54,374 bases of DNA from Janthinobacterium sp. GW456P (GCF_002127655.1 NZ_NEHB01000001.1:57210-111583), one strand, 5' to 3'. Shown: positions 11,886 to 21,940, counted from the first letter of the stretch. Numbers and translations: made by a program. The notes: a model not told the origin generated them from the letters alone.

Positions 11886-12910
11886 GCGGCGCGGCGCCGG
11901 CGCGGCGGACGGTCTGGCTGGCGGCCTCACTTCCGCTGCTGGCGCTGGCCGCCGTGGCCCTGTGGCGGCTCGCTGCCCGTCCCGCGCCGCCGCCCGGCCC
12001 CGTGGAAGTGCTGCGCCTGGCCGTGAATGCGGAGTACGTGGGCAGCTGCCCCGTGCTGGCCGCACGCGCGCAGGGCTATTTCGCGCGCGAGGGCATCGAC
12101 GCGCTGCTGCAGCCGCATTCGTCGGGCAAGGCGTCGCTGGAAGCCGTGCTGCAGGGCGAGGCCGACCTGGGTACGGTGTCCGATATTCCCGTGGTGCTGG
12201 CCAGCCTGCAGAAGCAGTCCGTCGTCATCATCGCCAGCATTTTCGAGGCCGAGCGCGACCACGGCATCGTGGGACGCCTGGACCGCGGCGTGTCGACACC
12301 CGCCAGCCTGAAGGGCAAGCGCATCGGCGTCACGTTGGGCACTTCCGGCCAGTTCACGCTGGAAGCCTTTTTGAACCGCCAGAAGCTGCTGCCCGCCGAA
12401 GTCAGCGTGCGCAACTACACGCCGGACCAGCTGGCCGGGGCGCTGGCGCGGGGCGAGGTCGACGCGGCCGCCGGCTGGGAACCGTTCCTGACGGGCATGA
12501 CGCGCGCCATTGCCGGCAATGCGGCCGTCTTCTATGGCGAAGACGTGTATGCGGGCCTGTTCAACGTGGCAGGCACGCGCGGCTATGTGCGCAGCCATCC
12601 GGCCACCATGCGCAAGGTGCTGCGCGCGCTGATCGCCGGTGCGCGCTTTTGCCGGGACGAGCCCGATGCCGCGCGCGCGCTGTTTGCCAAGGCGTCGGCC
12701 AGCGAGGCGCAGCGCCTTCAGGCGGCCTGGCATGGTTATCAGTTCGGCATCGTGCTCGACCAGGGCTTGCTGCTGGCGCTCGAAGACGAGGCGCGCTGGG
12801 CCATCAAGAACCGGCTGGCCGGGAACGGCGAGATGCCGAACTTCCTCGATGCCGTCTACCTGGACGGCCTGGAAGCCGTGGCGCCGTCGGCCGTGACGGT
12901 CATCCATTGA
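11882..12910 (+). CDS. ABC-type substrate-binding protein (NMT1/SsuA-like) without a transporter
   Basis: The protein has 342 residues. One hydrophobic segment at about residues 10-28 (WLAASLPLLALAAVALWRL) lacks an obvious signal-peptidase site, so it may be a membrane anchor as easily as a signal peptide. The rest is a periplasmic binding fold of the NMT1/THI5/SsuA type: the segment after VLRLAVNAEYVG, the LQGEADLGTVSDIP motif, the GKRIGVTLGTSGQF segment and the RGEVDAAAGWEP motif. The best match is to nitrate/sulfonate/taurine-type binding proteins. No permease or ATPase gene is nearby. It overlaps the upstream kinase by ATGA and lies 10 bp ahead of a membrane kinase. A sensory rather than transport role is my inference from this arrangement. 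A GTG at 11873 is an alternative start. Confidence 0.85.
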
Positions 12911-12920
12911 GAAGGCCACC

Positions 12921-15437
12921 GTGAAAATCGTCACGCGCTTCAAGCTGGCAGAACTGTTTTGCGTGCTGCTCGTGGCCATCATCGTCGCCGTGCTGTTCTC
13001 CACCAGCATGGCGATGCAGCGCGAACTGGCGAAGAACAAGGCGGCGGCCGATATCCTGCAAGCCGTCACGTCGCTGCGCTACCTGTCGATCGAATATGCG
13101 CTGCACCATGGCGCACGCACGCGGGCACAGTGGCAGCTGCGCAGCGAGTCGCTGTCCACCGGCTTGCTGGCCACGCCGGCCTTCAGCGCCGGCGAGGAAC
13201 GCGCGCTGCTGCGGGAATTACGGCGCGACCTGGCAAGCGTGGACGGCCTGTTCGAGCTGTTTGTCGCCAATCACCGCGAGCTGGGTCAGGACCCGCAGCG
13301 GCGCGAGGTGCTGGGCGAGCTGGAGTCGCGCCTGTCCGGCCAGATCATGGGCAAGGTGCAGGGCATGATCGCCGATGCGATGCGGCTGTCCGCATTGAGC
13401 CGGCAAGGCGTGCTGGACGCCCAGCAGCGGGCCAACGTGGCCGTCATACTGTTCGGCGGCATGATCATCGCGCTGGTGGCCGGTTTGATCTATTTCACCA
13501 TGACCAGCGTCACGGGACCGCTGGAGAAGCTGCGCCAGGGCACCTTGATCGTCGGCGCAGGCCAGCTCGATTTCTCGCTCGGCGTGCATACCAGGAATGA
13601 AATCGGCGACCTGGCACGCGCCTTCGACGGCATGACGGAAAAGCTGCGCCGCACCACCGTCTCGCGCGACGAACTGGCGCACGCGAATGCGGCCCTGGAA
13701 ACGCAGATACAGGAACGCCAGCTGGCCGAGCGCAAGGTGCATGAACAGCTTGAGCGCCTGAACCTGCTGCAGCAGATCACGCGCTCGATCGGCGAGCGGC
13801 AGGATTTGCGCAGCATTTTCCAGGTGGTGGTGCGCAGCCTGGAAGAGCAGCTGCCCATCGATTTCAGCTGCATTTGCCTGTACGAACCTTCCGAACACGC
13901 GCTGCAGGTGACATGCGTGGGCGTGCGCAGCGAAGCGCTGGCGCTCTCTTTCATGATGGGCGAACATGCGCACATTCCCATCGACGAGAATGGCCTGTCG
14001 AGCTGCGTGCGCGGAAAGCTCGTGTATGAAGCCGACATCGCCGAAGTGGCGTTCCCGTTTCCGCAGCGCCTGGTGCAAGGGGGGCTGCGCGCCCTCGTCA
14101 TGGCGCCGCTGCTGGCCGAAAACACGGTGTTCGGCATCCTCATCGTGGCGCGCCGCGCCGCGCACAGCTTTACCAGCGGCGAATGCGAATTCCTCAGCCA
14201 GCTGAGCGAACACGTGGCGCTGGCCGCCAACCAGGCGCGGCTCTACGGCGCGCTGCAGCGCGCGTATGACGACTTACGCCAGACGCAGCAGTCGGTAATG
14301 CAGCAGGAGCGCCTGCGCGCGCTGGGGCAGATGGCCAGCGGCATCGCGCACGATATCAACAACGCCATTTCCCCCGTGGCCCTGTACACGGAATCGCTGC
14401 TGGAGACGGAAACCAATCTCAGTGCGCAGGGCCGGCATTGCCTGGAAGTGATCGAGCGCGCCATCGACGACGTGGCCGCCACGGTGGCGCGCATGCGCGA
14501 ATTCTACCGCCAGCGCGAACCGCAGCTGGCGCTCTCGCCCATCGACGCGAACCTGGTGGTGCAGCAGGTGCTGGACCTGACGCGCGCGCGCTGGAGCGAC
14601 ATGCCGCAGCAGCGCGGCATCGTCATCGCCCTGCACACGGAGCTGGCCGACGGCCTGCCCATGCTGCCCGGCAGCGCGGGCGAGCTGCGCGAAGCGCTGA
14701 CGAACCTGGTCTTCAACGCCGTCGACGCCATGCCGGAAGGCGGCACCCTGAGCGTGCGCACCAGCTGCATCGGCATGCCAGGCGAGGCGGCGCGGCAGGT
14801 GCGCATCGAAGTGGCCGACACGGGCGTCGGCATGGACGACAATACGCGCCGCCGCTGCCTGGAGCCGTTTTTCACCACCAAGGGCGAGCGGGGCACGGGC
14901 CTGGGCCTGGCCATGGTGTACGGCATGATGGAGCGCCATGGCGCCAGCATCGACATCGTCACGGCGCCGGGGCAGGGCACGGCGGTGCGCCTGGTCTTCC
15001 CCGCCTGCGCCGCGGACGAGGGGCAGCAAGCGCCCGACATGGCCCACCTTGTGCCGCCGCGCCTGCGCATCCTCGTGGTGGACGACGACCCGATGGTGCT
15101 CAAGTCCTTGCGCGACATCCTGGAAATCGATGGCCACGACGTGGTGTCGGCCGATGGGGGCCAGGCCGGCATCGATAGCTTCCTGGCCGCGCGCGACAGG
15201 CACGAGGATTTTGCCGTGGTCATCACGGACCTGGGCATGCCTCACGTGGACGGGCGCAAGGTGGCCAGCGCCGTGCGCCGCTGTTCGCCGGCCACGCCCG
15301 TCATCATGCTCACGGGCTGGGGCCAGCGCCTGGCGGTCGACAGCGACTACCCCGAACACGTCGACTGCGTGCTGGGCAAGCCGCCCCGGCTGAAGGAATT
15401 GCGGCGCGCGCTGAACAAGGTCATTTCAACGGGCTAG
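12921..15437 (+). CDS. Membrane hybrid sensor kinase (HAMP-GAF-HK-REC)
   Basis: The protein has 838 residues and starts with GTG behind an AGAAGG site. TM1 is at about residues 10-30 and TM2 at about 171-193, enclosing a mostly helical periplasmic domain of about 140 residues. HAMP follows (193-245), then a coiled coil, a GAF domain (about 285-440), HisKA with GIAHDINNAISP (His477), HATPase_c with DTGVGMD and GTGLGLAMVYGM, and a C-terminal receiver with Asp770 (ITDLGMPHVDG). The H-box style (AHDINN) is that of the NtrB/HPK4 group, whose kinases often act on their own receiver. The periplasmic domain could contact the binding protein encoded just upstream, which would make the pair a solute sensor. 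No DNA-binding response regulator is in the operon. Confidence 0.88.
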   Translation: MKIVTRFKLAELFCVLLVAIIVAVLFSTSMAMQRELAKNKAAADILQAVTSLRYLSIEYALHHGARTRAQWQLRSESLSTGLLATPAFSAGEERALLRELRRDLASVDGLFELFVANHRELGQDPQRREVLGELESRLSGQIMGKVQGMIADAMRLSALSRQGVLDAQQRANVAVILFGGMIIALVAGLIYFTMTSVTGPLEKLRQGTLIVGAGQLDFSLGVHTRNEIGDLARAFDGMTEKLRRTTVSRDELAHANAALETQIQERQLAERKVHEQLERLNLLQQITRSIGERQDLRSIFQVVVRSLEEQLPIDFSCICLYEPSEHALQVTCVGVRSEALALSFMMGEHAHIPIDENGLSSCVRGKLVYEADIAEVAFPFPQRLVQGGLRALVMAPLLAENTVFGILIVARRAAHSFTSGECEFLSQLSEHVALAANQARLYGALQRAYDDLRQTQQSVMQQERLRALGQMASGIAHDINNAISPVALYTESLLETETNLSAQGRHCLEVIERAIDDVAATVARMREFYRQREPQLALSPIDANLVVQQVLDLTRARWSDMPQQRGIVIALHTELADGLPMLPGSAGELREALTNLVFNAVDAMPEGGTLSVRTSCIGMPGEAARQVRIEVADTGVGMDDNTRRRCLEPFFTTKGERGTGLGLAMVYGMMERHGASIDIVTAPGQGTAVRLVFPACAADEGQQAPDMAHLVPPRLRILVVDDDPMVLKSLRDILEIDGHDVVSADGGQAGIDSFLAARDRHEDFAVVITDLGMPHVDGRKVASAVRRCSPATPVIMLTGWGQRLAVDSDYPEHVDCVLGKPPRLKELRRALNKVISTG

Positions 15438-15494
15438 GGCCGTGCTGGCGGCGTGGCAAGGTGTTGTATACGGGAAAGTCATCGCAAAAATGAC

Positions 15495-15536
15495 GGGACA
15501 GCGACGCGATGCTCCAATATAATGAGAATCATTATC
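15495..15536 (+). promoter_or_regulatory. fecI promoter overlapped by a Fur box
   Basis: A perfect -10 TATAAT lies at 15518-15523 with a -35 GGGACA at 15495-15500 (17-bp spacer). The 19-mer TATAATGAGAATCATTATC at 15518-15536 matches the classic Fur consensus at 17 of 19 positions and begins at the -10 itself. Iron-loaded Fur would therefore block this promoter. It lies just upstream of the GTG start of the sigma factor gene at 15558. Confidence 0.85.
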
Positions 15537-15557
15537 ATTGACGTATCGGAAAGACGC

Positions 15558-16067
15558 GTGCCCGCACCATCTCTTTTGCAAGACGAGCAATCGCTGGCGG
15601 CCAGCCTGTTTACGGGACACGGGCGTTGGTTGCTACAACGCTTGGTGTTGCGGCTATGCAACAAGGCGGAAGCGCAAGATGTGGCTTCCGAAACATTTGT
15701 GCGCATCCTGCACACGGGGCGGCTGGCAGCCATCCGCGAGCCGCGCGCCTACCTGGGCACTGTGGCCAAGAGCATCCTGCTGCAGCAATGGCGGCGCCGC
15801 GACCTCGAGCGCGCGTACTGCGAGACCCTGGCGCTGTTGCCTGAAGCCGTGCAGCCGTCGCCGGAAGAGCGGGCGGTGCTGCTCGAATCGCTGGAACGGC
15901 TGGCGCGCGCGCTCGACACCCTGTCGCCCAAGGCGCGCAGCGCTTTCCTGATGAGTCAACTCGACGGCCTTACCTATGCCGAGATCGCCGCCCGCCTGGG
16001 CGTATCGGCCAGCATGGTGCGCCAGTACATGGCGCAAGGCCTGCGCTGCTGCCTGGCCGTCGCATGA
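15558..16067 (+). CDS. fecI: FecI-type ECF sigma factor (iron surface signalling)
   Basis: The protein has 169 residues, the usual length of FecI. Region 2 covers about residues 15-85 (FTGHGRWLLQRL, EAQDVASETFVRIL, REPRAYLGTVAKSIL) and region 4 about residues 110-160 (LSPKARSAFLMSQLDGLTYAEIAARLGVS). The frame opens upstream at 15453, but an ATG there or at 15522 would lie before or inside the promoter and Fur box, so I chose the GTG at 15558 with a GGAAAG site before it. It overlaps the fecR-like gene by ATGA. With that gene and the receptor at 17123 it forms one signalling module: ferri-siderophore binding outside releases this sigma factor to transcribe the receptor gene. Iron control comes from the Fur box at its promoter. 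Confidence 0.88.
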   Translation: MPAPSLLQDEQSLAASLFTGHGRWLLQRLVLRLCNKAEAQDVASETFVRILHTGRLAAIREPRAYLGTVAKSILLQQWRRRDLERAYCETLALLPEAVQPSPEERAVLLESLERLARALDTLSPKARSAFLMSQLDGLTYAEIAARLGVSASMVRQYMAQGLRCCLAVA

Positions 16068-17029
16068 GTCCGTCGGTGCAGAACGATGCCATTGCCTGGC
16101 TGGTCGAGCTGCGCTCGGGCGAAACCTGTCCCAGCCAGCGCCAGGCGTTCGCCCGCTGGCTGGCGGCCGATGCGCGCCATGCGAGCGCGTGGCAGGAGCT
16201 GGGACAGGCCGTGGAGCACAGTCTCGGTTCGCTGCGGGCGGCCGGCGGCGCAGTGGCCGTGGAACAGACCCTGGCGCGCGCCGCGCAACGCGATAATAAG
16301 CGGCGCCAGCTGTTGCAGGGCGCGCTGTGCCTGGCCGGCGGGGCTTTCGGCGGCGCCTGGCTGTTGCGCGGCAGCCCCTTCTTGCCGGACTGGTCCGCCG
16401 ACCTGCATACGGCCACGGCCATGCGGCGCCGCTACGCGCTGGCCGACGGCAGCGAACTGCTGCTGGACGCCCGCTCCTCCGCCGACACGGATGTGGCGCA
16501 TAGGCATCGGCACGTCACCCTGCGCCAGGGGCAGCTGCTGGCGCGCGTGGCGCACGGTGCGTCTCCTTTCTTGCTGCGCAGCGAGCACGGCACGGTCAAG
16601 GCGCTGGGACGGCAACTGATGCTGCGGCGCGAAGAACATGGCACGGTGGCGCTGGCCGTGCAGGGACCGCTGGAAGTGCATCCCGCCGGCGCCGGCTTGG
16701 CGCGCGTCCTGCTCCAGGGCGAGGCGGCGAGGTTCGACCAGGGCCGATTGACCATGCTGCCTGGCATGGCGGCAGGGCAGGCGACGGCGTGGCAGCGCGG
16801 CATGCTGCTCGCCATCGACCAGCCGCTGGGCGAGCTGGTGGCCGCCTTGCGCCCGTACCGCCACGGCTATATCGACATCACGCCACGCGCGGCAGCGCTG
16901 CGCGTGTCGGGCAATTACTCGCTCGACGACAGCGCCGCCACCTTGCTGGCGCTGGCCGAAACCTTGCCGCTCACGCTGCGGCAGGGGCCTGGCGGCTGGT
17001 GGACGGGGATTGATCTCAAGCAAAGCTGA
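16064..17029 (+). CDS. fecR: FecR-like anti-sigma factor / sigma regulator
   Basis: The protein has 321 residues. The cytosolic N-terminus (about 1-85) carries the DUF4880-like start, with AIAWLVELRSGETCPSQRQAFARWLAAD. One membrane segment follows at about 87-105 (LLQGALCLAGGAFGGAWLL), preceded by a KRRQLLQG twin-arginine-like motif. The periplasmic FecR domain spans about 120-230 and a C-terminal STN-like region the rest (VSGNYSLDD near 285). It holds the FecI-type sigma factor and receives the signal from the STN domain of the TonB receptor through its periplasmic part. It overlaps the sigma gene by ATGA; the receptor follows after 93 bp. Confidence 0.88.
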   Translation: MSPSVQNDAIAWLVELRSGETCPSQRQAFARWLAADARHASAWQELGQAVEHSLGSLRAAGGAVAVEQTLARAAQRDNKRRQLLQGALCLAGGAFGGAWLLRGSPFLPDWSADLHTATAMRRRYALADGSELLLDARSSADTDVAHRHRHVTLRQGQLLARVAHGASPFLLRSEHGTVKALGRQLMLRREEHGTVALAVQGPLEVHPAGAGLARVLLQGEAARFDQGRLTMLPGMAAGQATAWQRGMLLAIDQPLGELVAALRPYRHGYIDITPRAAALRVSGNYSLDDSAATLLALAETLPLTLRQGPGGWWTGIDLKQS

Positions 17030-17122
17030 TTTATTTTGCGCCGGCACTGTCACTTTTGGCGCGCCGCGACTCATATACCGTGTAGCAACACTTTTCCTTC
17101 ACCACCACGATAGAGTCCCAGC

Positions 17123-19495
17123 ATGCCACCATTGTTGATGCGCCAGATTCCCCTGGCTGTAATGTTACTTTCCTGCGCCGTTCCTGCCGCCCTGGCGCAG
17201 GCCCCATCGGTGCAAGCCGCGCCGGCCACCATCCGTTACGACGTGCCGGCCCAACCGCTCAATGCCAGCCTGATCGCCATCGCCAGCCGCGGCGGCGTGC
17301 GCATTTCCATCGATGCGGACCTGGCGCGCGGCGTCAGCGGTGCGGCCGTGCACGGCGATTTCACGGCCGGGCAAGCCTTGCACCGCGCCTTGCAGGGCAC
17401 GCGGCTGGCCTTGCTGAAGACCGGTAGCGGCGTATTTACGGTGCAAAGCGCGGCGCCGCCAGCCGCCGCGCAGCCTGAGGCGACCATGCCGGAAGTGGTG
17501 ATCAGCACCAACTACCTGGGCCAGGTGACGGAAGACACGGGTTCGTACACGACGGGCGCCATCAGCACGGCGAACCGCCTGGTGCTGTCGCCGCGCGAGA
17601 CGCCGCATGCGGTCAGCGTCGTGACGCGCCAGCAGATGGACGATTTCGGCCTGGTGCAGCTGAGCGAGGTGCTCAGTCACACGCCGGGCGTGTACGTGCA
17701 GCACATCGACAGCGAGCGCACGATTTATTATGCGCGCGGCTTTTCGCTCGATAATTTCAGCTACGATGGCCTGCCGTGGACGCGCGACGCTTCGCTGAAC
17801 CTGGGCGAATCGCTGGCCAATATGGACTTGTACGACCGGGTGGAGGTGCTGAAGGGCGCGAATGCGCTGATGAGCGGGGCCGGCACGCCGGGCGCCACCG
17901 TCAACCTGATCCGCAAGAAGCCCACGCGCGAACTGCGCGCGCTGGCCGACCTGTCGGCCGGTTCGTGGAGCAATTACCGCGGCATGGCCGACGTGGGCGG
18001 TCCCCTTAACGACAGCGGCAGCGTGCGGGCGCGCGCCGTCGCCTCCTACCAAGACAAGCACTCCTTCGTTGACCGCTACCAGCGTCGCTCCGAACTGGCG
18101 TACGGCACGCTGGAGGCGGACCTGTCGCCGCGCACCTTGCTGACCGTGGGTGCCGACTACCAGCACACGGTGCCGCGCAATAGCGACTGGGGCGGCGCAC
18201 CGCTGTTCGATGCGGACGGCAAGCGCTTCACCATGCCCCGCTCGTTCAACGGCGCGCCCACCTGGAGCACGCAGCAGACGCGGGCCAAATCCGCCTTCGC
18301 ATCGATCGAGCACACGTTCGAGAGCGGCTGGCTGGCCAACCTGCGCCTGATCCACCAGGCCAACGCCCTGTACGCGCCCGTCGCCTACCTCGACAGCTTT
18401 CCGAAGGCGGACGGCAGCGGCACGGCCGTCACGGCGCGCCAGTACAACAGCGACGCCACCAGCAACGGGCTGGATGTGTACGCCAAGGGGCCGTTCACCC
18501 TGCTGGGCCGCACGCATGAACTGGTGGTGGGCGCGAACGCCTACCGCAAGCAGTCGGACGATGTCTCCAGCCCGTATTCCTTCATCGAGGTCGACAATAT
18601 CTACACCTACCGGGGCCAGGTGCCCGAGCCGCAGTGGGAGCTGGACACGGCCCGCGAAGTCATCCGCCAGAAGGCCGTGTATGCGACGGGCCGCTTTTCG
18701 CTGCCGCAAGGCGTGCACGTGATCGTTGGCGGGCGCCTGTCGTCCTATGTCAACCCCACGGCCGACATCGACGAATCGTCCATCTTCACGCCGTATGCGG
18801 GGGTGACGTGGGATTTCGCGCCGAATCTGACGGCATTCGCCAGCTACAGCGACATCTTCAGCCCGCAAAATAGCCGCGACGTCAATAACAGGACCCTGGA
18901 CCCCATGCTGGGCAAGAATATCGAGGCGGGCGTGAAGGGCGCCTTCCTGAACGGTCGCCTGAACGCCAGCGCGGCCGCCTTCGAGGTGCGCCAGGATAAT
19001 TACGCGCAATACGTGGACGAGGTCAACAAGGTGACGGGCATGGATGCCTACCGCGCCATCGACGGCGTGCGCTCGCGCGGCGTGGAACTGGAAGTGTCGG
19101 GCCAGCTGATGCCGGGCTGGCAGCTGCAGGCGGGCTACACGCACAAGATCGCGCGCGACGCCGGCGGCAAGGTCAATACCCTGGCGCCCGAAGACCAGCT
19201 AAGCCTGTACAGCACCTGGCAGCCGATGCCGCGCCTGACCGTAGGCGGCGGCGCCCGCTGGCAATCGCACACCTGGCAAGCCACGCGGGCGGTGCGCGGC
19301 GGCATGACCACCGTGCACCAGGGTTCCTACGCCATCTTCGACGCCATGGTGCGCTACCAGGTTTCCGACCGGCTGGCGCTGTCGTTCAACTTCAACAACT
19401 TGACCGACCGCACTTACTACGGCATCAGCACGGGCCGCAGGGTCAGTTATGGCGACCCGCGCAATGCGATGCTGAGCCTGAACTATCGCTATTGA
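17123..19495 (+). CDS. TonB-dependent siderophore receptor with signalling (STN) domain
   Basis: The protein has 790 residues. A signal peptide (MPPLLMRQIPLAVMLLSCAVPAALAQA) is followed by an STN domain at about 35-110, the part that contacts FecR. The TonB box region and plug follow at about 125-270 (SPRETPHAVSVVTRQQMDDF; ARGFSLDNFSYDGLPW; RVEVLKGANALMSG). The rest is the 22-strand barrel, ending in Tyr (SLNYRY). The closest style is FpvA/FoxA/FhuE-type hydroxamate or mixed siderophore receptors; the ligand cannot be named. No strong ribosome site precedes 17123; the Met at 17138 is an alternative start. It is the output gene of the fecI-fecR pair immediately upstream and faces a second receptor gene across a hairpin. 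Confidence 0.9.
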   Translation: MPPLLMRQIPLAVMLLSCAVPAALAQAPSVQAAPATIRYDVPAQPLNASLIAIASRGGVRISIDADLARGVSGAAVHGDFTAGQALHRALQGTRLALLKTGSGVFTVQSAAPPAAAQPEATMPEVVISTNYLGQVTEDTGSYTTGAISTANRLVLSPRETPHAVSVVTRQQMDDFGLVQLSEVLSHTPGVYVQHIDSERTIYYARGFSLDNFSYDGLPWTRDASLNLGESLANMDLYDRVEVLKGANALMSGAGTPGATVNLIRKKPTRELRALADLSAGSWSNYRGMADVGGPLNDSGSVRARAVASYQDKHSFVDRYQRRSELAYGTLEADLSPRTLLTVGADYQHTVPRNSDWGGAPLFDADGKRFTMPRSFNGAPTWSTQQTRAKSAFASIEHTFESGWLANLRLIHQANALYAPVAYLDSFPKADGSGTAVTARQYNSDATSNGLDVYAKGPFTLLGRTHELVVGANAYRKQSDDVSSPYSFIEVDNIYTYRGQVPEPQWELDTAREVIRQKAVYATGRFSLPQGVHVIVGGRLSSYVNPTADIDESSIFTPYAGVTWDFAPNLTAFASYSDIFSPQNSRDVNNRTLDPMLGKNIEAGVKGAFLNGRLNASAAAFEVRQDNYAQYVDEVNKVTGMDAYRAIDGVRSRGVELEVSGQLMPGWQLQAGYTHKIARDAGGKVNTLAPEDQLSLYSTWQPMPRLTVGGGARWQSHTWQATRAVRGGMTTVHQGSYAIFDAMVRYQVSDRLALSFNFNNLTDRTYYGISTGRRVSYGDPRNAMLSLNYRY

Positions 19496-19511
19496 CGCGA
19501 TGGATGTAGAG

Positions 19512-19538
19512 CAAGCCGGGCGCTTGCCGCCCGGCTTG
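19512..19538. terminator. Hairpin between convergent receptor genes
   Basis: A perfect 11-bp stem (CAAGCCGGGCG / CGCCCGGCTTG) with a 5-base loop lies between the stop codons at 19495 and 19547. Neither strand has a T-run after it, so it is a bidirectional hairpin but not a textbook intrinsic terminator. Confidence 0.55.
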
Positions 19539-19546
19539 TGCACGGA

Positions 19547-21940
19547 CTAAAAGCGGTACGTCACGGTCCCCCGCACGCTGCGCGGCGCGCCATACGTGCC
19601 TTGCGCATAGGTGTTGATGTTGATGTACTTCTTGTCGAGTACGTTTTCCACGTTCAGCTGGGCCGTCAGTTGGCGCGACAGCTGGTACGTGGCCATCAGG
19701 CTGACTGTGCTGTAGGCTTCTTGCGTGACTCTTTCCTTGCCGTTCGGGCCCGCATCGTCGAAGTAGAACTTGCTTTGCCAGTTGATGCCGCCGCCCACGG
19801 TGAACTGGGGTTTGACTTTCCAGGTGGTAAACAGGCGTGCCGTGGAGCGGGGCGACAGGGTGTTGATGTCCTGCCGCTCGCGGTCTGTGGCGCGAAAGTG
19901 GCTGGCGCTGGCCGTCACGTTCCAGCCGGGCGCCAGGCGGCCCGACAATTCCCCCTCGATGCCGCGGCTGGTGGCGCCGCGCGCCGCGTAATATGCTTGC
20001 GTGGTGGTGCCGGGGACCCGGTGCGCGCCGTCCGGCTGGGCCAGCTTGTCCTGTTTGATCTCGAAAATGCCGACGGAACCGTTGGCCTTGCCCCCGGCCA
20101 ATTCCCCCTTCACGCCCACTTCCATGCTCTGGCCCGTCAGCGGGTCCAGCCAGGCGCCCGCGCGGTCCTGGTTTTCCTGCGGGCGGAAGATGTCCGTGTA
20201 GCTGGCATACATCGAATACGTGTCGCTCAGGTCCACCACCAGGCCGGCGTAGGGCACGAACTTGCTCTTGGCGAAGGCAAAGCGGGCGCTGCCGTCAAAG
20301 CCGATGCGGTCCTTGTCCCAGCGGCTCAGGCGTCCGCCGACGATCAGTCTGGTGCTGTCGGCCAGGTTCAGACGCGCCGCGCCGTAGGCGCCATATTGCG
20401 TGGTCGTGTATTTCTCCGACAGCACGGGCTCGCCCCACGCCGGCTGCGGGTAGCTGCCATCCCAGGCGAGGAAATTGCCGATCGGTTCAGGGTCGAGCGC
20501 TTCCTTGACCTTGAACTCGGCATGCTGCAGCGTGTAATTGGCGCCCACGATGACTTCATGTTCGCGTCCGCCCAGGGTAAATGGCCCGGACAGCTTCACG
20601 TCGGCGCTGCTCTGGTCGCGCTGGCCGATGTAGCGGTTCGGGTAGCCGAGCATGCCCATGCCTGTGATGCGGTCGGGCCGCTCGGCCAGGAACAGCAGCG
20701 GCGTGTCTTCCGTGTGCTTGCTGTACATGGCTTGCGCCTGCGCCTTCCAGCCCTGGCCCAGCGCGTGTTCCAAGGTGGCGTGCACGTTGGTCTGCTCCGT
20801 GGCCCAGGCCGCCCAGCGCGGCGCCGTGGTGACGGAACGGTCGAAATCGGTGCGCGTGCCGTCGCTGTACCACAGGGGGAAGCCGCCCCAGTTGCTGCCT
20901 TTCGGATCGTTCTTCTGGTAGCTGGCGCCCAGCGTGGCCACGCTGCCGGGCGCCAGGTCCGCCTCGATGGTGGCGTAGGCGATCTGGCGCTGGTTGGAAT
21001 AGCCATTGGTAAACGACTTGCGGTCTTGCCAGGCGCCGGCGATCCTGCCGCGCACGGCGCCGTCGCCGCTCAATGGTGCGGCCAGGTCGACGGTGCCCCG
21101 GTAATCGCTCCAGGAACCGGCCGCCAGCGACCATTGCCCCTCGAACTGTCGGGCGCTGGCCCGCTTGCGCACCAGGTTGATCGAGGCGGACGGGTAGCCG
21201 GCGCCCGTCAGCAAGCCCGTGGCGCCGCGCGTCACTTCCACGCGGTCGTAGATCAGCGAATCCATTTCCGATTCGCCGCCCGAATACTGCACCTTGTAGG
21301 TGGTGGGCACGCCGTCGTATTGAAAATTGTCGACGTCGAAGCCGCGCGCGGAAAACGTGCTGCGCTCCGTGTCGAACTGGTTGACGGCGATGCCGGGCGT
21401 GTTGCGCAGCACATCGCGCACGGTCAGCAAATCCTGGTCATCCATGCGCTGGCGCGTGATGACGCTGACCGATTGCGGCGTTTCGCGCAAGGACAGCACC
21501 AATCCGGTGGCGCTGGCCGTGGCCGGTGTCGTGTACGAATTCGTCCCTTCCGTGCTGGTGCTGCGCTCGGCAGTGGCGCGCACGGCGATGCCGGGCAGGG
21601 TGGCGGCGTCGGCTGCCGACGGCAGCTTGCGCACGGCGTAGTGGCCGCCGCCCTGGTCGAGCGCAATGAGGCCGCTGCCATCGAGCAGGCGGGCAAAGCC
21701 GTCGGCCACCTGATAATTGCCGCTCAAGCCCCGGCTGTTCAAGCCCGCGTACAGGCTGGCGGCGCCGGAAATGCTGACGCCCGCTTCGGCGGCGAACGCG
21801 GACAGGGCCGTGCTGAGGGGGCCGGCGGCCACCTGGTAGTGGCGCGCGGGCCCCTCTTGCGGCGCGGCGAACGCGGCCGGCGTCAAGGCCAGGCTGCCCA
21901 GCAAGGCCAGCGTCATGGTGGTAAGTCGGTAGTGCATCAT
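19547..21940 (-). CDS. Second TonB-dependent siderophore receptor with STN domain
   Basis: The protein has 797 residues. The signal peptide (MMHYRLTTMTLALLGSLALT, then Ala-Phe-Ala-Ala) is followed by an STN domain at about 33-105, a plug at about 130-270 (SLRETPQSVSVITRQRMDD; SARGFDVDNFQYDGVP; RVEVTRGATGLLTGAG) and a beta barrel ending in the canonical aromatic Phe (TVTYRF). I chose the ATG at 21940 because GAAGGGAA lies 6-13 bases upstream; earlier in-frame Met codons at 21961 and 21991 are less well placed. The plug and barrel resemble FhuE/FoxA/FpvA-type receptors. Its own fecR and fecI genes lie directly upstream on the same strand, so the module mirrors the one at 15558-19495. Confidence 0.9.
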   Translation of the reverse strand: MMHYRLTTMTLALLGSLALTPAAFAAPQEGPARHYQVAAGPLSTALSAFAAEAGVSISGAASLYAGLNSRGLSGNYQVADGFARLLDGSGLIALDQGGGHYAVRKLPSAADAATLPGIAVRATAERSTSTEGTNSYTTPATASATGLVLSLRETPQSVSVITRQRMDDQDLLTVRDVLRNTPGIAVNQFDTERSTFSARGFDVDNFQYDGVPTTYKVQYSGGESEMDSLIYDRVEVTRGATGLLTGAGYPSASINLVRKRASARQFEGQWSLAAGSWSDYRGTVDLAAPLSGDGAVRGRIAGAWQDRKSFTNGYSNQRQIAYATIEADLAPGSVATLGASYQKNDPKGSNWGGFPLWYSDGTRTDFDRSVTTAPRWAAWATEQTNVHATLEHALGQGWKAQAQAMYSKHTEDTPLLFLAERPDRITGMGMLGYPNRYIGQRDQSSADVKLSGPFTLGGREHEVIVGANYTLQHAEFKVKEALDPEPIGNFLAWDGSYPQPAWGEPVLSEKYTTTQYGAYGAARLNLADSTRLIVGGRLSRWDKDRIGFDGSARFAFAKSKFVPYAGLVVDLSDTYSMYASYTDIFRPQENQDRAGAWLDPLTGQSMEVGVKGELAGGKANGSVGIFEIKQDKLAQPDGAHRVPGTTTQAYYAARGATSRGIEGELSGRLAPGWNVTASASHFRATDRERQDINTLSPRSTARLFTTWKVKPQFTVGGGINWQSKFYFDDAGPNGKERVTQEAYSTVSLMATYQLSRQLTAQLNVENVLDKKYININTYAQGTYGAPRSVRGTVTYRF

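Noticed and set aside
19512..19538. Mobile-element end or attachment site
   Set aside because: It is a single GC-rich hairpin exactly between two convergent stop codons, with no second copy or transposase; transcription end is the simpler reading.
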